The notes beneath the pieces were generated by a model that was given only the letters and a program-made list of their open reading frames with translations, made no database searches and was not told the origin of the DNA. Below, one piece after another: positions 45,369-55,400 of a stretch of 59,180 nucleotides of DNA; positions within the stretch are counted from its first letter, which is position 1, and every line of letters begins with the position of its first letter. The position numbers and the translations under genes are program-made. The stretch is from an uncultured Anaerosolibacter sp. (GTDB lineage Bacteria; Bacillota_A; Clostridia; Peptostreptococcales; Thermotaleaceae): contig CALECF010000241.1 in NCBI GenBank assembly GCA_937948705.1, positions 1 through 59,180 of the forward strand. The letters are read 5' to 3'.

Positions 45369-46271
45369 TTATTTCCTGCCTGGGACCCTTCCCAAAGATT
45401 CTCCCATATTTACCTTGGTCTCGAAGCCAGCTTCTGTGTTTCTCAACAAGTCACTATCTATGTCTATCGTTCCTGGTTCTAAAAATAGAATCACTGTAGA
45501 ACCCCCAAATTTAAAGTATCCCTTCTCCTGACCCTTCTTCACCTTCTGCTGGGGTATGTAAGTCTGTATAATAGAGCCTACACAGGTTGCACCCACCTCA
45601 AGGATTGCAATTTTACCAAAGTGATCGGAATTGAAGCTGGTGATCTCCCTTTTGTTTTGTGTGTAGATCTCCGCTACCTTCTTCAAAGCCACTGGATTTA
45701 CAGAATAATACATACCTTCTATTCCCGTGCTTGTTCCTGGTATTCCGCTATCTGAAAAATGAAAACGATGATAATCTGCTGGACACAATCGGATGACAAT
45801 ACAGGTTCCCCCTTGGTATGCCGATGCCATGTCTTCATCTTGTAATAGTTCCCCCAATCGATAATTGATTCCCTTCACCTGGGCTACTTGATGAATATCA
45901 ATCTTGTCATAGACCAAAACTCTCCCATCCGCTGGAGAAGCTAAACAATCTGCATCTTTACAGACAAGCCGTGCATCCTCTTTTAACTTCCTATAGAAGA
46001 AATCATTAAAATGTTCATACTCTTCTATGCCCTCCCGCTCTGCCTCTTTCATTTCAATCCCTAGGGATGTGACAAAGCTCTCTATTTTTCTTCGACTAAA
46101 AGGCATATCCTGAAGCTTTCCATAAAGCGTTGAAAATATTTTTTTCTTAACGATCAGTTCTAACAATGAGCTTCCCATGCTGGTATCATAGATCCATCGC
46201 AGGAAACGATCACCCGCTACGATTTCTTTTCGCTTCTCACCAGTTTTTCGATCAATATAATGAATATCCAT
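45369..46271 (-). CDS. psd: Phosphatidylserine decarboxylase proenzyme
   Basis: 300 aa. Makes phosphatidylethanolamine. The proenzyme cleaves itself at the GGST motif (FKFGGSTV), turning S258 into the pyruvoyl group. Other conserved parts are SPADGRV and [12 protein letters not shown]. The start ATG 46271 has AAAGGA 8-9 nt upstream; ATG 46280 is possible. It is 30 bp upstream of the PHP gene and probably co-transcribed. Confidence 0.93.
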   Translation of the reverse strand: MDIHYIDRKTGEKRKEIVAGDRFLRWIYDTSMGSSLLELIVKKKIFSTLYGKLQDMPFSRRKIESFVTSLGIEMKEAEREGIEEYEHFNDFFYRKLKEDARLVCKDADCLASPADGRVLVYDKIDIHQVAQVKGINYRLGELLQDEDMASAYQGGTCIVIRLCPADYHRFHFSDSGIPGTSTGIEGMYYSVNPVALKKVAEIYTQNKREITSFNSDHFGKIAILEVGATCVGSIIQTYIPQQKVKKGQEKGYFKFGGSTVILFLEPGTIDIDSDLLRNTEAGFETKVNMGESLGRVPGRK

Positions 46272-46523
46272 GTCATCCATCCTTTAGAAGTTTTTTCAAG
46301 TCATCCCCATTCATTGCCCTTATCATTTTATCATATTGTCATTTCTTGAAAAAGGATTCTTCCCCTATTATTTCTCATTTTACAAGATATCATGACCTTT
46401 CTCCCCTTCTACATATAATTATCCTATCATGAATGACTTTCCTCAATTTATTCGCTATAATGAACTTGAGATTTAACAATTCCAGGTACATTTTTTATAA
46501 AAATTAAGAAAACCGGGGGGATT

Positions 46524-47669
46524 ATGATGCAGTACAGAAAATTTGAGAAGTTAGATTTTGAGGTTCCAGTGTTAGGATTTGGTTGCATGCGTCTGCCTAT
46601 TCTAGATGGGGACAGCGGTAAAATTGACGAGGATAAGGCCATTGATATGCTCCACTACGGCATTGATCATGGAATTACCTATATTGATACGGCTTATCCT
46701 TATCATAAGGGAAGTAGTGAACTGTTGGTAGGCAAAGCATTAAAAGAAGGCTATCGTGAGAAGGTAAAGCTAGCGACAAAGCTTCCTGTGTGGTTAACCA
46801 ACAGCTATGAAGATTTCGATAAATATCTTAGTGAACAATTGTCTAGATTGGATACGGAATGGATCGATTTTTACCTGCTTCATGCTTTGGATCAAGAATC
46901 CTGGCGTAAAGTAAAAGATTTAGGTGTCTTAGAATTCCTTGACAAGGCCCTGGCAGATGGGAGAATTAAGCATGCTGGGTTCTCTTTTCATGATGAATTC
47001 CCTGTTTTCCAAGAAATCTTTGACGCTTATGACTGGAGCTTTTGTCAAATTCAATTGAATTATATGGATGTGAATTATCAGGCTGGCCTAAAGGGGCTGC
47101 AATATGCGGGAGAACGCAATGTGCCCGTGGTGATTATGGAACCCCTTAAGGGTGGGAAGCTCGCCATGGATCCCCCAGAAACCATCCAAAAAATTTGGGA
47201 CACAGCAGAAATTAAGCGATCCCCTGCAGACTGGGCCCTGAGATGGCTTTGCAACTTCCCTAAGGTTTCTGTTATTCTCAGCGGCATGAGCACCCTAGAA
47301 CAGATCATTGATAATATTCGCATTGTTGAAGATGCAATGCCCCTTGCCTTGACCCCCAAAGAGCTGGATATCGTCCATCAGGTATCAGAACAATATATCA
47401 GCCTGACAAAGGTACAGTGTACTTCCTGTGAATATTGTATGCCATGCCCTGCTGGTGTCAATATTCCTAAGAACTTTTCCTTATACAACGATACTTATGT
47501 ATATGGCAATATAGATCATTCCGCCTATGCATACAACAACTTTCTGACTGAAGGCCAACGGGCATCCGCTTGTATTTCGTGTAATGCCTGCGAACCCCTA
47601 TGTCCTCAGCATATACCCATCAGCAGCCATATGAAGGATATTCATACCCGACTGGATAAACAGAAGTAA
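46524..47669 (+). CDS. Aldo/keto reductase with C-terminal 4Fe-4S ferredoxin domain
   Basis: 381 aa. AKR barrel with the catalytic set Asp/Tyr in IDTAYPYHKGSSE, Lys in KLATKLP and His in YLLHALD. The C-terminal about 60 residues hold CTSCEYCMPCPAGVNIP and CISCNACEPLCPQHIPI, two cysteine clusters for [4Fe-4S]. This layout is common in Clostridia; the substrate is unknown. A possible promoter is ATGACT-N17-TATAAT (46433-46461 area). Confidence 0.92.
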   Translation: MMQYRKFEKLDFEVPVLGFGCMRLPILDGDSGKIDEDKAIDMLHYGIDHGITYIDTAYPYHKGSSELLVGKALKEGYREKVKLATKLPVWLTNSYEDFDKYLSEQLSRLDTEWIDFYLLHALDQESWRKVKDLGVLEFLDKALADGRIKHAGFSFHDEFPVFQEIFDAYDWSFCQIQLNYMDVNYQAGLKGLQYAGERNVPVVIMEPLKGGKLAMDPPETIQKIWDTAEIKRSPADWALRWLCNFPKVSVILSGMSTLEQIIDNIRIVEDAMPLALTPKELDIVHQVSEQYISLTKVQCTSCEYCMPCPAGVNIPKNFSLYNDTYVYGNIDHSAYAYNNFLTEGQRASACISCNACEPLCPQHIPISSHMKDIHTRLDKQK

Positions 47670-47756
47670 GACTTTTCCGCAGGAATATTCTTCCTAAACT
47701 ATACACATCCCATTGTCCGTTTATAAATACATTGATTTTAGGCTGGTCTATAGCAA

Positions 47757-47794
47757 AACAAAACCTCTAAGGGAGCTCCCTTAGAGGTTTTGTT
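47757..47794. terminator. Bidirectional terminator between AKR and BCCT genes
   Basis: 30-nt perfect palindrome (47761-47790) centred on GGGAGCTCCC, flanked by A/T runs on both sides. Confidence 0.85.
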
Positions 47795-47813
47795 GAGTTT
47801 TTCTTCATGTAAA

Positions 47814-49313
47814 TTATTCTGCTTTTTCTGCGTTCTCTTCTTTGACGATCTTCCCGTCTTCCCTTAATGCCTTAACAAGGGAAACCATTCCAAACAACAT
47901 AACAAAGGCAAACGGGAACGCTGCAGCGATGGATGCTGTTTGAAGCACACCCAATCCCCCTGCTAACATGAGGGCTAGGGCCAATGCCGATTGGACCACT
48001 CCCCAAATGAGCTTCTTTTGAGTGGATGGATTCATCTCTCCATTTGATGTCATCATTCCTAATACAAAGGTGGCGGAGTCTGCAGAAGTAACAAAGAAGG
48101 TTACTAACAATATGACTGCCACAAAGGATATAATACCTCCCATTGGGTAATGACTCATCACAACAAAGAATGCCGTCGGTGTTGATTGGATGGCTTCCGT
48201 TGCCACATCTACGCCTAAATTGATACCCAGTGTTCCAAATACGGCAAACCATAGGAAGGATCCAAAAGCGGGTACCAAAAGAACGCCAGTTACAAATTCA
48301 CGGATCGTTCTCCCTTTAGAAATACGGGCGATAAACATGCCTACGAATGGAGCCCACGCAATCCACCATGCCCAGTAGAAAATCGTCCAACCACCTACCC
48401 AGGAGTTATCACCGAATACCACAATATGGAAGCTGTCTCGGATAAATTCACCGAAATACATTCCTATACCATTGGTCAAAGCATTGATAATCATCACTGT
48501 AGGGCCAATGATAATCGCTAGAATTAATAAAATCCCCGCAATACCCATGTTTAGATTAGATAGAAACTTAATTCCTTTATCTAATCCCGTTACTGCGGAT
48601 ATCATAAAGAGTACAGTAACAATAGCAACAATACCAATTTGTACTGCAGATGACTCCGGTATACCAAACATAAAGTTCAATCCACTGTTTATTTGTAACG
48701 TTCCTAAACCTAGTGATGTTGCAACACCTGCTACAGTAGCAAATACCGCTAGAATATCTACTAGATGTCCAATAGGACCATTTACTCTTTCTTCACCAAT
48801 AAGTGGGATAAAGATACTACTGATAAGACCTGGCTTGTTTTTTCTAAACTGCATATAGGCAAGGGCAAGGGCTAATACGCAATAATTTGCCCAAGGATGA
48901 AGACCCCAGTGGAAAAAGGATTTTTTCATGGCGAAATCTGCGGCTGCAGCTGTACCGCCATCCATTCCCAAAGGTGCTACGAAGTGATTCAATGGTTCGG
49001 CAACACCCCAGAATACAAGACCAATACCCATTCCTGCACTGAAAAGCATTGCAAACCATGACATGTAAGAATACTCAGGTTTCGAGTCATCTGGACCAAG
49101 TTTAATACTCCCATATTTGCTAAATGCAATCCATATGGAGAAAACGACGAATGAGAACATGGAGATGAGATAGAACCAACCAAAATTACCTACTAAGTAG
49201 CTAAATAATCCGTTAGCAGCGCTCCCAAAGTTCTCGGGGGCAAAGAGGCCCCACAGAACTATTGCAAACACAACCACCAATGAGATATAGAAAACAGCGT
49301 TCTTATTCTTCAT
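47814..49313 (-). CDS. BCCT family betaine/carnitine/choline transporter
   Basis: 499 aa, 12 TMs. The BCCT signature is visible (WTIFYWAWWIAWAPFVGMFIARIS, about 310-333), with the aromatic box for quaternary amines in TM8; GMGIGLVFWGVAEP is the TM3 motif. It lies just downstream of grdH with a gap of about 170 bp and no clear terminator, so it is probably the uptake system for betaine used by the reductase. BCCT proteins of this kind use Na+ or H+ gradients. Confidence 0.92.
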   Translation of the reverse strand: MKNKNAVFYISLVVVFAIVLWGLFAPENFGSAANGLFSYLVGNFGWFYLISMFSFVVFSIWIAFSKYGSIKLGPDDSKPEYSYMSWFAMLFSAGMGIGLVFWGVAEPLNHFVAPLGMDGGTAAAADFAMKKSFFHWGLHPWANYCVLALALAYMQFRKNKPGLISSIFIPLIGEERVNGPIGHLVDILAVFATVAGVATSLGLGTLQINSGLNFMFGIPESSAVQIGIVAIVTVLFMISAVTGLDKGIKFLSNLNMGIAGILLILAIIIGPTVMIINALTNGIGMYFGEFIRDSFHIVVFGDNSWVGGWTIFYWAWWIAWAPFVGMFIARISKGRTIREFVTGVLLVPAFGSFLWFAVFGTLGINLGVDVATEAIQSTPTAFFVVMSHYPMGGIISFVAVILLVTFFVTSADSATFVLGMMTSNGEMNPSTQKKLIWGVVQSALALALMLAGGLGVLQTASIAAAFPFAFVMLFGMVSLVKALREDGKIVKEENAEKAE

Positions 49314-49486
49314 GTGATGTGTCCCCCTATTTAATTTTTTTTGCCTAGCAGCCTACTATTTGGTACCCCTTATTATATAAGTCCAAGTAATACCTACTAG
49401 AAGATTTTAACGACGGAAATCTCTAGAATCTTATTCGACGAGATTTCGTTGGCGAAATGAGCAGTTGCGATAGTAACATGGGATTT
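49314..49486. other. Gap between grdH and the BCCT gene
   Basis: Contains a small ATTTCG/CGAAAT hairpin near 49443-49458 and a TATAAT-like box near 49372, without a good -35. No terminator is seen, so read-through from grdH is likely. Confidence 0.4.
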
Positions 49487-50809
49487 TCAAATTTTTACTT
49501 TGAAAACAGTTTGTTCTTTAATCTCTGTCGTTAAAGCATCTAAAGCAACGCCTACTCTATGATAACGAAGTTTAAATTGCTGCTCTTTTGAAGTCGCTGG
49601 ATCTCCTAATGGATACGGAATAGAAATCGTCGGTACCATTCTATTTGCTCCAACTGACTTTGCAACAGGGATTAAATTGGCCATCTGTACAATGGTGATT
49701 CCTGCTTTTTCAATTTCTTTGGTTATCGTTGCACCGCAACGTGTACAGGTACCTCAGGTGGATACTAGGATAGCAGCCTTGATCCCAGCAGCCATCAGTT
49801 CTGTAGCAATTTCTATACCCATCCTTGCAGCTTCAGCCTGAGTTGTTCCAGTTCCAACCGTCGAATAGAAGTATTCATAGATGCCTCCTATTTTACCTTC
49901 TTTTTCATAAGCCCGCAAAGCATCTAGTGGTACGATGACATCGGGGTCTGCATTGGCTGCAGCGGGATCAAAGCCAGCATGAATGGTTTGATATTCACCT
50001 CCTACTAAATCATCTTTGTCAGCAATACTATATTTCCCCCACTTTGTGGCTGATGCAGATTGTATTCTATCAGGATTTCCTACTGGTACGATACCTCCAG
50101 AGGTCACAACAGCAATTTCCAGTTTACTTAAATCCTCTATAGCAATTGCTGGTGCGATAGGTATTAAGTCTGATGGTTGAATTGGCAGTTCACTGGTAAA
50201 TGGTTGTCCGTGTACCTTCTTTAGTAGCATATCAATGACGCGATCCGCTGCATTGACTGGGGGATTGAGCCAAACTTGACTTCTAATACCTCTACCATAA
50301 TAGCCTTCTTCTTCAGCTGATTTTACCTTTTCACCTTTTAATAGCTTTAATCCAAATGTAGCCATCGGTTCGATATCTTTTCTCATGGCAGCGGCACTAG
50401 CTCCACCCTTAAAAATATACATCTCCTTCTTGAACATTTCGACACCTGGGTTTTCGTTATTCATAGAAGTAATGACAGGCACGCCAAATTTCTCTTTTAC
50501 TGCCTTACAGATGTTCCCACATGCACTACCGTATCTTCCCGCTCTAAAAGCTGGACCAGCAAAGAATATATCAAGTTCCTTGTCTGCTAAAAATCCTAAA
50601 ATAATTTCTAAAGCTTCTTGTGTTCTTGAACCCATGAAGTTATCACCACAAATAATGGTATGGGTAACCTGCACATCGTCCCCCAACTGTTTCTGTAGTT
50701 CCATGGCTGGTCCTACTAAGCCTTCTCTTATTTCCGGCGCGTGGTCTGCTAATTCTTCACCACCGATTTGTCCAAAGAATTGATTTAAGTATAAAATTGC
50801 TTTTTTCAT
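49487..50809 (-). CDS. grdH: Betaine/glycine reductase component B selenoprotein (GrdH/GrdB type), in-frame UGA = selenocysteine
   Basis: Carries the substrate-activating selenocysteine of protein B. The frame runs from ATG 50809 (AGGGGG, 8-nt spacing) through an in-frame TGA at 49756-49754 (residue 352) to TGA 49489-49487, 440 aa in all. The TGA lies in the conserved context ST-U-GTCTRCGA, which is known as Sec in GrdB-type proteins. A gene caller without Sec rules would split it into a 354-aa protein and a 65-aa fragment. Context with a BCCT transporter suggests betaine specificity (GrdH); GrdB (glycine) or GrdF (sarcosine) remain possible. Confidence 0.93.
49727..49756 (-). promoter_or_regulatory. 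Selenocysteine UGA with downstream SECIS-like hairpin
   Basis: After UGA (49756-49754) there are 12 nt and then the perfect stem CGTTGC-GGT-GCAACG (49741-49727) with apical loop GGU. A hairpin with G and U in its loop a short distance 3' of the UGA is the known form of bacterial SECIS elements read by SelB. Confidence 0.8.
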
Positions 50810-50821
50810 TTCTTTCACCCC

Positions 50822-52147
50822 CTAAAACTCTACCATTGTCTTTGTTGACCAGCCAACTACACGGTCTCCGCAGAACATGGCATTGTTTTCCATAATAATT
50901 GATCCGTCTTCCCTTACAGATGATCCCAAAATTTCGTCATTACTCCAACCACCAGATAATCCGTCCCTTGCTAATGCCTGTAATTCACCAATGACTGTTT
51001 CCATCGGTGGTAATATAATCATCTCTGAAACATTCCCACAGGAAACAATAGCGTTTGCCTTCTTATCTAAAGCCACTAGGGGCTGGGATGCACCATCTCT
51101 ACCTGTACACTCATTGGTCAATCCTATGGTTTTAACCCCAGCATCTTCCAATGCTACAATACATGCAATGAAATCTGCATCTGGGTTTCCATAACCTTCT
51201 TCTGCTACAACCGCTGCATCTGCTCCTAATGACTTAGCCATTTGTGCTACAAACAGTGCGGCTCTATTTTTTTGTTCTAGGGCAACATTCAGGTTTGACA
51301 TAATCACACCTAGGAAGTTGATTGTCTTCCCATGATCTTGATATAATCGCTTAATCATCGGCAAATTTTGAAAATCATATGTAGACCACTTGGATGAACA
51401 AGGCATAAAGGAACCGGAAATCATTGCTCCATCCAATACTTCGTTTGGATGCATAAAGGTAGGTACCATACGGTTGCAGTCCCATCCATATACAAGATCA
51501 TTGTATCCAAGCTCTTCCATTTGTGATTGTGGCTGTAGTACAAGCACTACCTTCGGTAGAGCGTTTTCTTCTTCTGTTCTCTTGGTAATTGATGCTAATT
51601 CATAGGTTTCAACCATTTCTGGTTCCATATCCTTTACGCAGCTACCAATATATTCTGCTAGTCTCATGCCTGCCCATCTCAATGCGTGATTTTTCTTTTG
51701 TTGCTCATATCTTTCAAACTCTTCATCTGTATCTGCCACAAGAACGATATTTTTCAATTGGGAGTAGTAGGTATATTTTGCCCCTTCTCCACCCATATCG
51801 ATGAGTCCGTCTTGGAATCCTCCCCAATGCTTTCCTACAACTAGAACGCTGCAATCCTTTAAAGCAAGGGTTCTTCCATCTCCTGCCTGCATTAAATCCC
51901 CTGTTACGCCTGGAAAGATTGGCCCTCCACCAATTCTATGCCTTGGTTCGATGGCTTCCTTTACTGGCACTAGTCGCACCATGTCGCCAGGTTTCACAAT
52001 CACAAGGTCTGCTTCTGTGATATGCTCATCTTCTTTCACAACAGCCAAAGCTTCTTCTTTATTGATTGTCAAGATGCCGTCTGCATAGGCAGTTTGAGCA
52101 CCGAGTACGATGTCTTTAACAAAAAAATTACCTAACTCTAACTTCAT
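50822..52147 (-). CDS. grdI: Betaine/glycine reductase component B, alpha/beta proprotein (GrdI/GrdE type)
   Basis: 441-aa precursor of the two small subunits of protein B. The family is autocleaved near its middle, making a pyruvoyl group; C250 in SGSFMPCSSKWSTYDFQN lies in this region and may be the site (inference). MKLELGNFFVKDIVLG and RHRIGGGPIFPGV are conserved. It is 3 bp upstream of grdH and should be co-translated. The substrate type is inferred as betaine from the adjacent BCCT gene. SD AAAGGAG precedes the ATG. Confidence 0.9.
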   Translation of the reverse strand: MKLELGNFFVKDIVLGAQTAYADGILTINKEEALAVVKEDEHITEADLVIVKPGDMVRLVPVKEAIEPRHRIGGGPIFPGVTGDLMQAGDGRTLALKDCSVLVVGKHWGGFQDGLIDMGGEGAKYTYYSQLKNIVLVADTDEEFERYEQQKKNHALRWAGMRLAEYIGSCVKDMEPEMVETYELASITKRTEEENALPKVVLVLQPQSQMEELGYNDLVYGWDCNRMVPTFMHPNEVLDGAMISGSFMPCSSKWSTYDFQNLPMIKRLYQDHGKTINFLGVIMSNLNVALEQKNRAALFVAQMAKSLGADAAVVAEEGYGNPDADFIACIVALEDAGVKTIGLTNECTGRDGASQPLVALDKKANAIVSCGNVSEMIILPPMETVIGELQALARDGLSGGWSNDEILGSSVREDGSIIMENNAMFCGDRVVGWSTKTMVEF

Positions 52148-52177
52148 CCGATTGCACTCCTTTCACAAAATAAAGTT

Positions 52178-52265
52178 GAGAGAAAAATAACATTTTCTTT
52201 GGGAGAAGTGACTTTTTGAAAACGTTGTCATGTACGTCATAAAAAAAATCTATGTTATTTCTCTC
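52178..52265 (-). promoter_or_regulatory. Long-range hairpin in the grdI 5' leader
   Basis: GAGAGAAATAACAT (52265-52252) can pair with ATGTTATTTTTCTCTC (52193-52178). The first arm begins about 3 nt after the predicted transcription start (about 52268), so the mRNA would carry a 5'-terminal stem enclosing about 58 nt. Confidence 0.6.
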
Positions 52266-52274
52266 GTTGATAAA

Positions 52275-52313
52275 ATTATATCATAGGTCAGACTATTTTG
52301 TAAATTTGTTTAT
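52275..52313 (-). promoter_or_regulatory. grdI promoter with shared operator
   Basis: On the minus strand TTTACA (52304-52299), 18 nt, TATAAT (52280-52275). Upstream TAAACAAATTTACA forms an imperfect dyad over the -35. The 39-nt block is 32/39 identical, without gaps, to the promoter of the transhydrogenase-like operon at 58621-58659. Confidence 0.75.
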
Positions 52314-52433
52314 TTACTAATCATGATTTATTTTGCTATTTTTTTAACATTTTTTTAAATCTATATCGTTACACATCCTTATCTGATAAAACTTTTCTTT
52401 TATTCTATCGAATCATGTAAAATGATGAAAAAA

Positions 52434-52460
52434 ACTCAGGCCAAAATTATTGGTCTGAGC
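52434..52460 (-). terminator. Terminator of the NuoEFG-like operon
   Basis: CTCAGGCC / GGTCTGAG stem with A- and T-runs. It is 14 bp past the stop codon of the large subunit. Confidence 0.85.
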
Positions 52461-52473
52461 TTTTTTCATCATT

Positions 52474-55400
52474 TTATCCTAATCCTTCCTTTGCTAAGAA
52501 AGCCATGAAGGTATTCGATAAGTTATCCGTATTCTTTGTTCTTTCAAATAGGAGTCCATCTTCCGTAACCTGTAGTCTCGCTTTGCCATCGGGCCAGTGG
52601 AAACCCTGATCATAGAGAACAGGACTGCCATTCACTGGCCAGAATACTTGCTTTCCCTGTTGCTTATCTATTTTAAAGTAATCATGATTTTGAATAGATA
52701 TTTCATGTAAAATCTCATCAGGGTCTGAGTATTCCATATTTGTACTCAATGCATTGGCTAACCTCACAATCATTTGCCAATTTTCAAGACCAGAAGCTGG
52801 AGCAATGGCTTGGTATAGTCTTTGAATTTTTCGTTCTGAACTGGTATAGGTTCCCCTCGATTCTGCAAAGCTTGCAGCTGGCAGGACCACATCTGCAGCC
52901 ATGGCCGTTTCTGTCAGATGGGTATCCTGTACCATTAAGAAGCTTAGGTTTTTCAAATTAACCTGTGGAATATCTTCTCCAAACACAAGGAGCCCCTTAA
53001 TTTCTTTGGTATCGATACCTTTTATGATTCCTTGAGCATCTTTCATTTTCACAATATCAGCTACACCTTGACTATTATTTTTGGCTTTTAACTGGATAAT
53101 ACCACTTCTTGGCTTTCCGATGTGACCTGCGATCACAGCAATATTAGCAAGCATCTTAGCGCCATCTGCCCTTAATCCATTTTGTTCGAAAACAATCATA
53201 GCTTTCTTAGATTTTCCATAGATCTCTGCTACCTCTTTAGCCGAATCGCTGACTGTTATTGCCTCCAAGCTATGCTTTAATTCTTCCAAACCAGATACCC
53301 AATCGATTTTGGAGGTCAAGCTGCTTTCTAACAATGCCTTTGCAATTTCTTTCAAGAAACTTACATTGTTCGGGGGCGTGACCTTCTTATAGGCCCATTC
53401 ATCTACTTGAGATTGAAAGGGATTGATAACGACCAACTTTGCACCATGTTCAACAGCTTTCTTAATCTTCAACCCTACAATGGTATGGTTCTTCATGACC
53501 TCTGAACCTATGAGAAGAATGGTCTCTGTAGAAAGAAGCTCATCAAAAGTGTTAGATGAAGCATCATAGCCTAAGACATCTTCGATTCCACCCTGTACTC
53601 GATTAAAGCAACATATGTTTTCTGTCTTTAAAACTTGTAGCCCTAGCTTTGATGTCAGATACACCTCTTCATTGGTATATCGATCAGATATGGCAATGCC
53701 TAGGGAGGTACTGCCATAGAGCAAAGTTAAACTTTGGGCTTTCTTCGCTGTATAAAGTAGCGCCTCTTCCCATGGAACCTCTTCAAGCTTACCATCTTTA
53801 CGAATCATAGGTTTGGTTAATGATTCTCCTTTTTGTGCAATATCAAAGCCAAATCTTCCCTTAACACATAAAAGCCCTTGATCTACTGTATCCATCCCAT
53901 TCGGTAGAGAACGCATCAATAAGTTTCCTTTTGTATTTAGATTCATATTACAACCAACACTACAGTGAGCACAAACCGTATGGGTGACCCTGGCTTCTAC
54001 AGGTACGGACTTCTCAATGGGTAGTCGTTCTTGGAGAGCGCCCGTAGGGCAAACACTGATACACTGTCCACAGCTGATACAACCCGTTTCTTTTAATGGT
54101 AAATCTAGGGCAGGCTTTACAATGGTGTCAAATCCTCTTTCCACCAAACCTAGGGCACCAATGCCCATGATTTCATCGCATACCCGTACACACAAACCAC
54201 AGAGAACACATTTATCGGGGTTTCTTAAAATAAAGGGGTGATCCTCCTGCCACTGGCGTTGATGCACTTCTCCAGCCAACCGTTCTGGCAGTACTTCATA
54301 TTCATTGGCGTATTTAAAAAGAGTACATTCAAACACATCATGGCATCCACATTCTAAGCACCGCATGGCATCGGCCTTTGCCGATTCCTCCCCATAGCCT
54401 TCCACCACTTCCTCAAAGCTTCTCTTTCGTATCTCTGAGGATAGATGCGACATATCTGGTCTATGGACTTTTGGTCGGTCTGCAAAATATTCTTCCCCTA
54501 GATCATATCTTTCTACATAGAAGGGTTTTTTATAAGGGACAATCTCCCCTTCTAGATATCTACAAATGACTTCAGCAGCTTTTTTGGCTTCTCCAATAGC
54601 TTGAATTGCAATGGCTGCTCCTTTATTGGTTGCATCCCCTCCCGCAAATACCCCAGGGAGATTCGTAAGAAAAGTATATTCATCGGCATAGATGCTTTCG
54701 CTTTTCGTCTTATCAATATCATCAAAGCCTGTGCCATCGACCATTTGCCCTATGGAGGAAATAACAGAGTCAACCTCAATGATTTCTTCTTCTCCATCTA
54801 TTGGCACAGGCTGACATCTACCACTTTTATCCGGTTCTCCTTGCTTCATTTTCTGTAGTCTTATTTTTGATACTTTTCCATCCTGTCCAATAATCTCAAT
54901 TGGACTTACTAAAAACTTAAAGGTAATTCCTTCTTCTTCCGCTTCCTTAATTTCAACCTTTTCAGCCGGCATCTCTTCCTTCGTTCTACGGTAGAGGGCG
55001 TATACTTCCTTAGCTCCTAATCGAATGGCAGTTCTACAGGCATCCATGGCTGTATTTCCACCACCTACAACAGCAATTCGATCCCCTGTCTTTATGGGCT
55101 CATTCACAGCAAACTTCGTGAGAAAATCGATTCCTCCAATAACGCCTTCTAGATCTTCACCAGGACAGTTTAACTTTGCACTTTTCCACGCCCCAATACA
55201 AACATATACCGCATCAAAGTGCTCTCGTATATAGCTTAGGTCTACATCTTTTCCCACCCTTATACCGGTCAGCATTTTTACGCCCATTTTCTCAATAATG
55301 GCGATCTCTTTATTGAGCACTTCCTTCGGCAAACGATATTGGGGAATTCCATAACGGAGCATCCCTCCTAGCTCTGGCATGGCTTCATAAATCGCTATCT

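Noticed and set aside
49487..49684. Separate 65-aa gene after grdH
   Set aside because: It is the C-terminal part of the same selenoprotein; the frame and conserved residues continue through the UGA at 49756-49754.
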